Of a stretch of 64,000 nt of DNA, positions 47,107-57,480 are shown in pieces. Both the position numbers and the translations under genes were made by a program. The stretch spans positions 55,103,746-55,167,745 of the forward strand of contig OZ038479.1 in the NCBI GenBank assembly GCA_964036315.1, in the 5' to 3' direction. Within the stretch, counting starts at the first letter, position 1. Each line of letters begins with the position of its first letter. Origin of the DNA: Acanthosepion esculentum. Taxonomy: Eukaryota; Mollusca; Cephalopoda; Sepiida; Sepiidae. A model generated the notes under the pieces. That model made no database searches and had not been told where the DNA came from. It saw only the letters and a program-made list of their open reading frames with translations.

Positions 47107-47689
47107 TATTGATGAATCCTATCAAACACCTTGATGAAAGCTAGACTGTACTGTCTTATATATATGAACAATTCAGCTAAAAATGTTGTATAATATATCT
47201 AAATGCAAATTAGAGAGACAATATTTTTGCCAGTTCCATCTTGAATATAACACCAAAGAGAGATTTTTGATGTTAGCATGACATTTTTTCTTGAAAAAAT
47301 TGAATAATGTAGCATCTCATAAATATATGTTTTTTTTTCACTTTTTATATATCATTTAGTATTTTGCACACCAAATCAACTCCCCTTTTCTTCTTTATTC
47401 TAAATCCTATATCACATGACTGCAACAACTCTCAGATTATTTCAGTGGCAAGAACCGACTTGTTTGTCTTTCCTCACAATTACCTACACTGTCTGCCATT
47501 TTAATGATTACAAATGCTACTCCAACAGCTTTAGATACCAATCTAGATTCTCCTTTTCAAAAAAAACATGTTCTATATGAGAACCAGCAAGAGAGTTTGC
47601 CATTGTAATATCCAGTGAGATAACATGAAGACCGGATTTGGCTCTCAATATATTTATTGTAACATAAAGTCCTTGTCTTAGTGGAAATG
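47107..47689. other. Noncoding stretch
   Basis: No gene or recognisable repeat. Confidence 0.4.
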
Positions 47690-48090
47690 GACATTAAGTT
47701 AGCTTTAAGGGCAGGGTGTGATTGCAAGTGCCTTTTCAGCTGTGAATTCCTTCCAAATTCATAAGAATATGTGTCTCTCCAATGTGCAGTTGTACAAGTC
47801 TCTTAAAATTTAAACGATCCTTCCAAGAATGCATTAAAAATTTTTAAGAATATTTTCTGACCATTAAGTGTAAAAAAATTTTTTAATGCATTATATTTGC
47901 TAAAACTAACCGACACACTTCAGAAGAACATGATTTCTGTGTATTGCATTGGTTACAGAAAAATGCAGATAAACAAATTCTGACAAATATAGTTTCTATC
48001 CTGTGTGCTTGCATATGCAGCTCCAAATTGAACATCTGTGAAAAAGCAGATATACAAAAATTACAAGATTATGATTCACAAATTTATGAT
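47690..48090 (-). pseudogene. Zinc-finger relic, subfamily A
   Basis: On the minus strand 48090-47880 decays from two or three fingers (…F-S-Q-M-F-N-L-E-L-H-M-Q-A-H-R-I-E), followed by the conserved terminal pair relic (L-N-F-K-R-L-V-Q-L-H-I-G-E) near 47800. No intact finger survives. Confidence 0.6.
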
Positions 48091-48601
48091 CCTGCCTTGA
48101 GGGAAAAAAAAAAAAAGAGATGGTTTTTTTAACTTTCTAAGTTCCTAAAAATGATTTGAAAAAAACTTTTATGCAAAAATCCTTTAATCTTTCCTCTTAA
48201 TAATTTGGGCACATTTTCATTATGTATTATCTTTTTTACTAAATTTTTGGAGGTATCTACATTAAAACCATAAACTCACATTTAAAAAAAAAGAACCAAA
48301 AATCATGAGTAATGATATGTCCGAGGGAATCAAAAGTTGATGCATATAAAAAGTGAAGGCAAAGCAAAAGACATAAAAAATTTTTTATTTAACTTATAAC
48401 TATTTCCATCAGAATAATAAAAACAAAATATGGTTTTTGCTAACAATATAAATAAAAAGCAATAGAATGAAGTAAGCCCCAAAATTCTATCAAAATCTTG
48501 GTATTTTTTTATTGACATATATTTTCATTATCTCAATCCTATTTTTTTAGCAACCTATAACATAAACATAAGTATTTTCAATTTATTGTTTTTAGTAATA
48601 C

Positions 48602-48654
<53 letters not shown>

Positions 48655-49054
48655 TATTTTGTAGCTTGGAATATGCACCCTAATATTGGAAAGAAATTTC
48701 TAAGAAAAAAATAGAAGCATTCTCATAAAACATATTCATCATGCATCCCTGACATACAGGCACCATGTATTGTATATATTAATCACTTATCCAATTTAGT
48801 TTGTATAATAATGACATACTAGTCAAGAGCACAAAGCATATTTAAGCTTGTAGTTTGGCCCCAAGAAGGTTTATAGACTTGGAAGTACTTGTAAAAGCTA
48901 AGTACTGAGGTTACATCATATAAAAGGCTGAATTAGATAGCTAACATTATAGTGTAATGAATCAACATAAAAATACATGTTCCTATCAGTCAAGTCAATT
49001 AGGTAACCATTCAAGCTTACTTGAGCCTGGGTGTTGCCTTACATTTGTCTTGGA
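48091..49054. other. AT-rich stretch with (TA)n microsatellite
   Basis: An uninterrupted (AT)n tract of about 45 bases lies at 48607-48652. No gene is seen up to the LTR insertion. Confidence 0.7.
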
Positions 49055-49059
49055 ATATG
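49055..49059. repeat. 5-bp target site duplication, left
   Basis: ATATG here and at 52292-52296, immediately outside the two LTRs. Confidence 0.8.
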
Positions 49060-49231
49060 TGTGGTAAAATGATACTCATTTCAGAGTTGTCTGCCCTTTT
49101 CTAGGGGATTGTCCCCCTTTGTTTACATGTTCTCAGATCGCCATCTTGTATCTACCTCGTGCGTTCTTTAAGTTGAATAAAAAAACCTAAATCGCCTAAA
49201 GGTATTCTTTTCATTCTTATTATTCGCCACA
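49060..49231 (+). mobile_element. 5' LTR of a Ty3/gypsy-type element
   Basis: A 172-bp LTR starting TGTGGTAAAATG and ending TTATTCGCCACA. Compared with the 3' LTR (52123-52291) I count three substitutions and one 3-base length difference, so insertion was recent relative to the other elements here. It contains CTTTAAGTTGAATAAA at 49166-49181, which pairs with the primer-binding site. Confidence 0.9.
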
Positions 49232-49232
49232 A

Positions 49233-49248
49233 TTTATTCAACTTAAAG
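49233..49248 (+). promoter_or_regulatory. Primer-binding site, apparently self-priming
   Basis: TTTATTCAACTTAAAG, one base after the LTR, is the exact reverse complement of LTR bases 49166-49181. No tRNA-3'-end-like TGG motif follows the LTR. The Tf1 type of self-priming, where the 5' end of the transcript anneals to the primer site, is the obvious parallel; use here is inferred. Confidence 0.6.
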
Positions 49249-49257
49249 TTATTCAGA

Positions 49258-51657
49258 ATGGATAAGATATTAAAACCAGAAAGATTCAACCAGGATGCTA
49301 ATTCACCAGTCGCCGCTAAAGAATGGAAATTTTGGTACCGGACATTCAACAACTACTTAGACGTCATTCAAACGCTCGGACTACCGCTGGACAAATTAAA
49401 TGTCTTGTTAGGCCACATAGACCGGACTGTGTATGACTACATAGAAGATTGTAATACATACGAAGAGGCCATACAGACACTAGAGAACATTTACGTCAAA
49501 CCGACGAACGAAATATTTGCACGTCATCTCCTGTCAAGTCGTCGCCAGAAACCGAGTGAATCTATCGACCAATTCCTACAGGCACTGCGTGAATTGTCTA
49601 AAGACTGCAACTACAAACCAGTGACCGCAGAAGTTTATAAGGAAGAAGCTATCCGTGATGCATTCATCAATGGTCTGGAATCCAACCTTATTAGACAAAG
49701 GCTATTGGAAAATAGAACGTTAGACCTACAGAACGCTTACAGTCAAGCTCGGTCTCTCGACCTTGCACAAAAAAATGCTGTTGCTTTTGTCCAACAGGAT
49801 TCTCCCACACCTACCATGAGTGCAGCTGCTAGAGAAGAGAAACCGTCTATGGAAGCCACGTTAGCCGCTACAAAACCACGATGTTGGTTTTGTGGAAATC
49901 TACGTCACCCACGAAGTAAGTGTCCTGCAAGGCAAGTGACTTGCCATAAATGTTCTAAAATCGGACATTTTGCAAAACTGTGCCATTCAGGCAATTCCAG
50001 TACTCGGTCAGCTGCTGTTGTCGATGCTATCGATTCAATGTCAATTAATAACGGCCCCACACTTTCAACTAAAATGGATGAATTCCTCAAGAAACATTGT
50101 TTACAGGAGACTTATGCCTATGTTGACAATTTGATCATCTGTGGCACTACTAAGGAAAAACATGAGATCAATCTTCAGCGTTTCCAAAAGGCTGCCAGAC
50201 TGGATAACTGGACCTACAATGAAGAGAAGTGCCAATTCTCTACCCAGACAATTGATCATTTGGGATACCGGATATCTGAGGGAATCATCAAGCCTGACCC
50301 AGAGCGTCTACGGGTACTTACAGAATTACCTGCACCCCAAAATCCAAAGTCGTTGGAACGAATGATTGGAATGTTTGCATATTATGCAAAATGGATAAGT
50401 CGGTTTTCGGACAAAATTAAAAACCTGAAATCTACAAAAATCTTTCCGTTATCAGGGGAGGCTTTATTATCCTTCCAGACACTGAAAACTGACCTGATAA
50501 ATGCCAGCCTAACCGCAATTAGCGATGATCTAATGTTTGTCGTGGAAACCGATGCATCCCACAACTCTGTATCCGCTGTACTCAGTCAGGACAATCGACC
50601 AGTTGCTTTTCACTCAAGATCATTACAAGGCAGTGAATTAAACTATGCATCAGTAGAGAAAGAGGCTCTTGCAATAGTTGATGCTGTCGAGAAATGGAGA
50701 CACTTCCTAATTGGTAGGCACTTCATTCTAAAAACAGATCAAAAATCGGTGCGATTCATGTTTGATACACAAAATCGTGGCAAAATAAAAAATGAAAAGA
50801 TTCTGCGCTGGAGAATCAATCTTGCATCTTTTAGTTTTGACATCCAGTACCAAGAAGGAAAAGAGAATGTGGCAGCGGACACTCTTACGCGAACAAGTTG
50901 TGCTACCCTTACAGACAACAAACTGTTGGCATTACACAAATCACTGTGTCACCCAGGTGTAACCAGAATGACACATTTTGTTCGAAGTAGAAACTTGCCA
51001 CACTCAGTTGAGGAAATCCGCACAATGACAGCCAATTGCCAAACATGCAACATGATCAAACCGAATTTCCACAAACCATCTAATTTGCACTTGGTCAAAG
51101 CAACTCAGCCATTTGATCGTCTAAGCATTGACTTTAAAGGTCCACTACCTTCCTCATCTCGGAACAGATACCTATTAACCATCGTAGATGAATTTTCCAG
51201 GTTTACCTTTGCTTACCTCTGCCCAAACATGGAAGCTAAAACTGTCAATAGCTGCCTGTCCAATCTATTCTCCATCTTTGGCATGCCTGCTTACATACAT
51301 AGTGACAAAGGATCTTCATTTCTTTCCCAAGAAACAAAAACATTCTTACACAATCATGGAGTTGTCACAAGTAGAACAACTCCATATAATCCAGAAGGCA
51401 ATAGCCAAGTGGAAAGGTACAATGGAGTTATCTGGCAGTCAATCCTTCTAGCACTAAAAACTAAAAATCTTCCAGAGTCACGCTGGGAAGAAGTCTTGAC
51501 TGAAGCTTTGCATGCTAGTCGTTCATTGCTGTGTACAGCAACCAACACTACACCACATGAACGGCTATTCAAGTTTAACAGGCGCTCAACCACTGGGATC
51601 ACCTTACCAGCATGGGAAAGTATTGATGAAACGATATCCCCGGAACAACAAACATGA
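49258..51657 (+). CDS. Gag-Pol of Ty3/gypsy-type element with in-frame internal deletion
   Basis: A 799-codon frame. Residues 1-200 are Gag-like; two CCHC knuckles lie at 209-222 (C-W-F-C...K-C) and 229-242 (C-H-K-C...L-C). After about residue 260 the sequence jumps straight to the end of the reverse-transcriptase palm (Y-V-D-N, 288-291): protease and most of the fingers and palm are missing without loss of frame. RNase H keeps D432, E469 and D494. Integrase keeps the HHCC zinc motif and D625, D683 and E719 with 35 residues between the last two. Y-V-D-N replaces the usual Y-x-D-D, perhaps a family variant. A frameshift near 51610 moves the integrase C-terminus to another frame. The element cannot reverse-transcribe on its own, but its short LTR divergence implies recent mobilisation, probably in trans. 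Confidence 0.85.
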   Translation: MDKILKPERFNQDANSPVAAKEWKFWYRTFNNYLDVIQTLGLPLDKLNVLLGHIDRTVYDYIEDCNTYEEAIQTLENIYVKPTNEIFARHLLSSRRQKPSESIDQFLQALRELSKDCNYKPVTAEVYKEEAIRDAFINGLESNLIRQRLLENRTLDLQNAYSQARSLDLAQKNAVAFVQQDSPTPTMSAAAREEKPSMEATLAATKPRCWFCGNLRHPRSKCPARQVTCHKCSKIGHFAKLCHSGNSSTRSAAVVDAIDSMSINNGPTLSTKMDEFLKKHCLQETYAYVDNLIICGTTKEKHEINLQRFQKAARLDNWTYNEEKCQFSTQTIDHLGYRISEGIIKPDPERLRVLTELPAPQNPKSLERMIGMFAYYAKWISRFSDKIKNLKSTKIFPLSGEALLSFQTLKTDLINASLTAISDDLMFVVETDASHNSVSAVLSQDNRPVAFHSRSLQGSELNYASVEKEALAIVDAVEKWRHFLIGRHFILKTDQKSVRFMFDTQNRGKIKNEKILRWRINLASFSFDIQYQEGKENVAADTLTRTSCATLTDNKLLALHKSLCHPGVTRMTHFVRSRNLPHSVEEIRTMTANCQTCNMIKPNFHKPSNLHLVKATQPFDRLSIDFKGPLPSSSRNRYLLTIVDEFSRFTFAYLCPNMEAKTVNSCLSNLFSIFGMPAYIHSDKGSSFLSQETKTFLHNHGVVTSRTTPYNPEGNSQVERYNGVIWQSILLALKTKNLPESRWEEVLTEALHASRSLLCTATNTTPHERLFKFNRRSTTGITLPAWESIDETISPEQQT

Positions 51658-52039
51658 ACCACTGGTCAATGAGGTCGAACTACTAGAGGCAAACCCACAA
51701 TATGCCCACATTAGGAAATCAGACGGTAGTGAGGCAACTGTCTCACTTAAGCATCTAGCCCCCAAAGGCAGTGGCCATACTGAATCACCACAAGGAAACA
51801 TTCCCGTGGATTTACCTATATCAACCCAGCCAGGAAGTCAATCCCCTAGAGACAATGATTGTGATCTGCGCATTCCTGTGGATTTACCAATGCCAACCCA
51901 GCCAGGAAGTCAGTCCCCTAAAGACAATCATGAACTGCCCTCCCAACAAACTATGAACAATACTGTGGAAGGACAGATAAGTAGCCCACAAATGCTGCAT
52001 CGCTCCACTCGAGTCATAACCCCCCCCCTAATCGCCTAG
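51612..52039 (+). pseudogene. Integrase C-terminal extension in shifted frame
   Basis: The frame ending at the TAG near 52037 continues the integrase C-terminal domain (G-K-V-L-M-K-R, then N-N-K-H-E-P-L-V and T-V-S-L-K-H-L-A-P) after a small indel around 51610. A Pro-rich tail contains a near-perfect tandem repeat, I-P-V-D-L-P-x-x-T-Q-P-G-S-Q-S-P-x-D-N. Confidence 0.75.
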
Positions 52040-52122
52040 ACCTTTAAGGACACAGCTTTATTCGCTTTGTAGATTTTGATGACATCACATTACACCCCAC
52101 TTCTTTTCAATGTGGCAGTGAT

Positions 52123-52291
52123 TGTGGTAAAATGATACTCATTTCAGAGTTGTCTGCCCTTTTCTATGGGATTGTCCCCCTTTGTTTACATGTTCTCAGA
52201 TCGCCATCTTGTATCTACCTCGTGCGTTCTTTAAGTTGAATAAAACCTAAATCGCCTAAAGGTATTCTTTTCATTCTTGTTATTCACCACA
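52123..52291 (+). mobile_element. 3' LTR of the Ty3/gypsy-type element
   Basis: A 169-bp copy of the 5' LTR, TGTGGTAAAATG to TTATTCACCACA, followed by ATATG. No clear polypurine tract precedes it; the bases just upstream read GTGGCAGTGAT. Confidence 0.9.
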
Positions 52292-52296
52292 ATATG

Positions 52297-52659
52297 CACA
52301 TATTTTTCCTGGTATTTTTTAGGAAGAAAAGTGTTTCCTGTAAGCCATAAAAAAAAACAGTATATACATATATTTATTTATTTATTACAGAAGAATAAAC
52401 TTCTCTCTGTTGAGTGTTTACATGTTTAAATCCTTCAAGATGATGCTTTCTCTTTTGTATATATTTCCATATGGGATTTAAAAACTGAAAATAATGCAAA
52501 CCCAACTCCACATCATTAAGGACTTTTACACAGCCACTGCATTTTTCAAAGTGGCTATTGATTTATTCAATTTCAATGGCTAATCAACCATTTTTCAGGT
52601 TATTTAAAGCCAGAAGATATTGTTAGATAGTAAGAAATGTTTTGTCATAATGCTGTTTT
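52297..52659. other. Noncoding stretch
   Basis: No gene seen; a small (TTTA)n-like tract occurs at about 52370-52386. Confidence 0.4.
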
Positions 52660-52945
52660 AGTGACAGAAGTCCTACTAATTAACCTATAGCTGGAGGGAG
52701 AAGAGATGGATTCATTCCTTCCCCAAGGATATTTGCATGCAAGTGAATATAATGGACCCAATGGAAATTGGAACTCAATACTCTGATTAACAATTCCCAG
52801 CTATTATTGATTAAACCACCCACATGCCCAAGCAGTAGATGGTGTTCTGAAACAGTCACCCTTGTAGGCACTGGCCAGGCTTGACATTGCTTCACTTTGA
52901 GGATCATACAGGAACCAATGTTTCAATGTCATGTGGCTGTAAGCC
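52660..52945 (-). mobile_element. SINE S2, full-length, 5S-tRNA chimera
   Basis: The best S2 copy: the minus strand starts with a 120-bp 5S-like head (52945-52826), then a tRNA-like part with B-box-like GAGTTCCAATTTCC, the central segment (TTATATTCACTTGCATGCAA) shared with S1, and an AGCTATAGGTTAATTAGTAGG end. Confidence 0.8.
52826..52945 (-). ncRNA. 5S rRNA-derived head of SINE S2 (full length)
   Basis: The minus strand starts GGCTTACAGCCACATGACAT and matches a metazoan 5S rRNA from end to end at the expected length: A box CAAAGTGAAGCAATG (52899-52885), AAGCCTGGCCAGTGCC, then GGGTGACTGTTTCAGAACACC near the C box. It has too many changes for a functional rRNA and is fused to the rest of S2. 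Confidence 0.8.
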
Positions 52946-52989
52946 TTCAAAGTGGTTAGAAAGGCATATCCACAATTTGAGAAATAAAA

Positions 52990-53645
52990 TATCCCGTTCG
53001 CCAGATACTGACTATTATGCCCTGTTTAAACTCCGATAATTCAGTTAATCTTGACAAGAGGAGCCGAGCTGATGTTCAAACCGACTGCTGCATCTATGGA
53101 ATTTGAATGATCCATTTCTAGATTCAACAGTGGTTTGTGAAGAGAATCGGATCCTTCATGTCAATCAAAAATGATAGGCTTAATCATGATAAAGCACTTA
53201 AATATTTTCCAAAACTGAAATTACACCAGCAAAAGATTATGGTGACTGTCTGGTGGTCCGCCATTGGCATTATATATAACAACTTCCTGGAATCTAACTC
53301 AAGCATTACTGCTGAAGTTTACTGAAATGCACGTTTAGTTAAGGAAAAATGCAACAGGCACTGGTCAATTGGTATGGACCAATTTTGCTGACTGATAAGG
53401 CTAAGCCACAAGTTGCCAGGCTGACAGTGCAGAAGCTCACCAACTAGGGATATGTATCCACCATATTCCCCTGCTCTCTCGCCACTGACTACCACTTTCT
53501 CAAGCACCTTGATAGTTTTCTGAGTCAAGACATTCCATTAAAATGATGATGCCGAAACTGCATTCAAACATTTCATGCGGGGATTTTCAAATGATGCAGT
53601 AAATTTGAATTTCCTACAAACAGATATTGAGAAATTTTGCATGGA
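52990..53645 (+). pseudogene. mariner-type transposase relic
   Basis: The plus strand, in shifting frames, reads K-Y-F-P-K-L-K-L-H-Q-Q-K-I-M-V-T-V-W-W-S-A-I-G, F-L-E-S-N-S-S-I-T-A-E-V-Y, Y-P-P-Y-S-P-A-L-S-P and N-D-D-A-E-T-A-F-K-H-F-M, the order found in SETMAR-like mariner transposases (Tc1/mariner, DD34D). The catalytic-site regions are damaged and frames shift at least three times; the N-terminus is missing. It abuts the decayed end of ZNF5 with no spacer, so it probably inserted in or near that array. Confidence 0.8.
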
Positions 53646-54453
53646 CAAGTTTTCTATTCAGTGTGTGTTTACATATTGTGTTCCAAATGTGACTTCTGTG
53701 CAAATGAAGATCCACAAACTTCACAAGAGTATGACTTCTTACCAGTGTGTGTTCACATTTGGTTCATCAAGTGAGATTTCTGCGAAAATGCATATCCACA
53801 TAATTCACAAGAATATTCTTCCCAGTGTATGTTTGCATATGGTTAAGCAAAGATGACTTCAGTGAAAATGCTGATACACAAACTTTGCAACAATACAGTT
53901 TTTTTTTCCAGTATGTATTTGCATGTGGGACACCAAATATAAACTTGAAAATGCTGACCCATAAATTTCACAAGAATATGGTTTTCTCTCCAGTGTGTAT
54001 TCACATGTGGTGCACCAAAGATGACATCCATGAAAATGCACATGCACAAACTTCACATGGATATGGTTTCATCCCAGTGTGTGTTCTGATATTGCGCTTC
54101 AATGATGATTTATGTGAAAATATAAATCCACAAACTTCAAAAGAATATACTTTCTCTCTTCTGCCTGTTTTCATATGGAACACTAAATCAGAGAAAGTCC
54201 TAAAATCTGCACAAAAATATGACTTCTAATTTTTACTTATATATAACACTGTGCTTTCAAACCTCATATTTCAAAGTAAAAGTTTTTTACTAGTTACTGT
54301 TCAACGGATGCTTTTGAAAATATAGACACAACTTTAATATGAATATTGCAGCATACATTTTCTCTGTTCTTGATAGAAAGTCAAGTGTCTTGTTTTTCTT
54401 CATTTAAATTCAGCTTTCATGTATATAATAATTTTTCTCTTTAGTCAAATCAT
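53646..54453 (-). pseudogene. C2H2 zinc-finger array, subfamily A, decayed (ZNF5)
   Basis: Six or seven eroded fingers on the minus strand from the acceptor at 54455-54454. The best piece (54183-54001) reads V-Y-S-F-E-V-C-G-F-I-F-S-H-K-S-S-L-K-R and C-E-V-C-A-C-A-F-S-W-M-S-S-L-V-H-H-M, followed by stops and frame changes. The exon start reads D-D-L-T-K-E-K and stops after 14 codons. The 3' end is replaced by the mariner relic. No protein is expected. Confidence 0.8.
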
Positions 54454-55539
54454 CTGGGAAGTGAAAGTAATGAAAGGTATGTTAACAGTTGAAATCAGTT
54501 TATCAGTTGAAATCAGTTTATATTTTAATACATACATTTATCTATATACTAAGTCTAGTTGAGATCAGCACAGGGACACAATAATGCAGCAACCAGGAAA
54601 GATCAATCAAAAAATCAATAAGTTTACCAGAAATAATTTCTTTTAGAGTTGAAAATAATAATACACAATATATGCATGCAATATTTTTTCTGAAAAAACT
54701 TTCAGATGTCTAAAATAGTATTTTACAGACTATTGTTTCAACTTATAAAGAAAGTTTAGCATGAATCTTGAAATGAGGCTAAAGACAATGACATAATACA
54801 AAAGTATAAAATTTCAAGCAAGTGGAGCTTTTTACTTTAAAGAAGAGTGAACAAAAAATTTATCAGTTCATATTTGTTCTCACTAAATCTGTCTAAATCA
54901 CCATGGTGATTTCAATCTGACAATTATTTGTTGATATGAACCAATCATTTCAACTTGATACAAACACAAGGAAAAGAAATTTTACAGAAATCTTTTCTTT
55001 TTTTTTTAAATCAAAATATTTTAATCCTAAAAGAATTTTTTCTTTTTATGTAACAATTTATTAATATCCAATCTATAGAACCATAAATATTTTTTAAATT
55101 GATCATGTGAAAAACTGTTTAGCTGTAATTACTATAATTTGTACCAGGAAATCTTTTAGGAAAAAACAAAAAACTGGCATTTAAAAATCTATTAAATAAC
55201 AACTCAGCATTGGCAGTTTATAAAATTTTCCCTACTTAAAGAAAATTATTTTTAGAAAGATTCCATTCTAAATTTTGGCAAGGGAAGATGTTTTCATGTC
55301 AGTGCTTCTTAGAATTCTTTTACTTGTAAAATCCTAACCACTTAGTTTTTTTTTTTCCAGTTTTAAAGATTCGTCTCTGGAGAAAATCTACTTTGTCTGA
55401 GTAAGGAGAAATAATATTTTTGATACTGTCATAGATCTTCAGGTAAATGCCCAAACTTATTTTTTTGTTTGTAAGAATAATTTGCCTTTGCAAGTTATTG
55501 CATGGATAGTTCTTTTTTGTGATAAAAATAATTTTTCCC
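54454..55539. other. ZNF5 upstream intron or intergenic region
   Basis: Bases around 54555-54610 match the equivalent upstream sequence of ZNF2 and ZNF6. Otherwise AT-rich with no gene. Confidence 0.5.
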
Positions 55540-55735
55540 ATGTAGAATCCTACTAAGTAACCCATAGCCAGTGGGATAGGAGAAAAATTCATACCTATCT
55601 CAATCATATTTGCCCGTAAGTGAATGTAACGAACACAACTTGACTTCTAACTTGGCTCTCCTATTTCTCATGCCGAGCTTCTAACACTTATACCATGTGC
55701 ATATCCCACTTTGGAGCAACAGCTTTTAGCTTTCT
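55540..55735 (-). mobile_element. SINE S2-like copy without 5S head
   Basis: The minus strand carries GGAGAGCCAAGTTAGAAGTC, the central segment (TTACATTCACTTACGGGCAA) and the GCTATGGGTTACTTAGTAGG end. The 5' part is a tRNA-like head closer to S1. Confidence 0.65.
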
Positions 55736-57480
55736 CTTCCAAATATGACAAATCTAGGATACAAAAAAAAAAAAAATAGAAAAAAAATTTACTCAGTGGT
55801 ATTGAAACTGCCCCTTAGCTTTCCAGATTTTGTCAATGAAACACTGTCCTTATTTTTATATTAAAATTATCAGCAACAGCCAATAACTGAAACAGTTTTA
55901 AAATTGTACTGAAAAATACACCAATTTTTCAAAAACACATGTACATAAAATATTTTTCTCTGTGGACACAAAAGTTAAGCAGTATGATTTATTAAATCAG
56001 TAACCGTCGAAAAGAAATGATGTTTGAGTTTTCCTGAAATCAGCTCTGGCGATTTTAGAGTACATTTTCAGTGCATTAAAGTTTGACACGTTGTTGTTTT
56101 TAATGATGTATCATCCTTGGGAATTTACCTTTATAAACGGTGTGAAAATTCACACCATCCAAAAATCACTAGTATGGATTTACTACTAGAAATAAAAGAA
56201 GCGGAGACTTGAACCTAAAACTGAGACCATTTGTCTAATAAATAGGCTGTAGACGGTAGCAAATACTTCGTTTACATGAATATGTAGCAAACAGGAATAC
56301 ATTTCAATTTTGCAGTGAGCTCATGAAAAAGGAAGTTACTATAAGGTTACATTTTGCAACAGTGTACGTAGACATTGGACACATGTTGACAGAGTTCTAC
56401 AGGGAGAGATACAAACATAAAATAAACGTATGAAATAAGGCTACATTAATAACGGCATTGAAATAAAATAGACAAATGTAGAGAAAAAGTTAACAAATAC
56501 GACAAACCGATGATGGTTAACTTTGGAAGTGAAATCAGGAAGATAAAAGAAGCGAACACATGTTTGGTTTAATGGCTTTGTGTTAACCGGAAGTGGTCAA
56601 AACGGTGACCAATCTAAAAAGTATCTAACCTAAAAAAAGGGACAAACAAAAAGGAAATAAGGAATACAGTTTCTGTAATATGGTAACAGAACAATAATGA
56701 TACAAGAGAAAAGGTTTGCATATTGCACCTTCTTTTAAAGGGAGTTTTTTAAAAATAATTATAGAAAGATAACCACGTTTTTTTCATAAAATAGTAATTG
56801 TAAAACGAAAGCCAGATGGCTTGAATTAATTTGGCGTGTAAAATTTGGATTTCAAATTTGCAAAAAAGAAAAAAGAGGTTCATGTATGATTCCAAATTCT
56901 CCTCAGTCAGTGAATTTCTTAACCTTGTCTTTATGACCTTTAGCTTTGAAAATGTCATCTCACATAGGATTTTTGAGTAACTGATAGAGTGCAGATGATG
57001 TTATAAATTTTCTATTCCTTTCTTTTAGTAAAAAAATTATCAGCGTTTATTTCTTCGTTGCATTTTTATTTGATAGCAGACCACCATAATGTAAACTGAC
57101 TGCTGTGATAATAAAATAAAAAAAATAAGATGGAAAACAAGTAAAAATGATTTTCAGAAATTTTCTTTTCTTTCAGAAAATAAAACCTGCTGCAACAGTA
57201 TTTCCTCTATTGCCCAAGTTAATAACAAAAAATAAAGGAAAAAAAAAATGCAAATCAGATTCAATTACAAAATAAAATATTTATTTCTAACAAGCTAAAT
57301 AAGGGTTCTTGCAAAAATTCCTCCCTTTTTGCTGAGAATAAGATAACCTATTCTCTGAGTAACACAATGTAAAAAAGCATAGCAGAAAACAAACTCAAAA
57401 ATTACAATGCACAAAAAAAAAAAAACAGAAAAAAAGAATAGCGCCCACATGCTGTGTCAATGATAACAATAAAAAAGGGG
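55736..57480. other. AT-rich noncoding region
   Basis: No supported gene. Weakly less AT-rich around 56040-56600. The minus-strand frames here are short and featureless. Confidence 0.4.

Noticed and set aside
49258..49430. An env-like or extra ORF in the LTR element.
   Set aside because: No signal peptide or membrane segment follows Pol; only the Pro-rich Pol tail lies before the 3' LTR.
52826..52945. A functional 5S rRNA gene.
   Set aside because: Too many substitutions and fusion to a repeated tRNA-like body; a SINE head explains it better.
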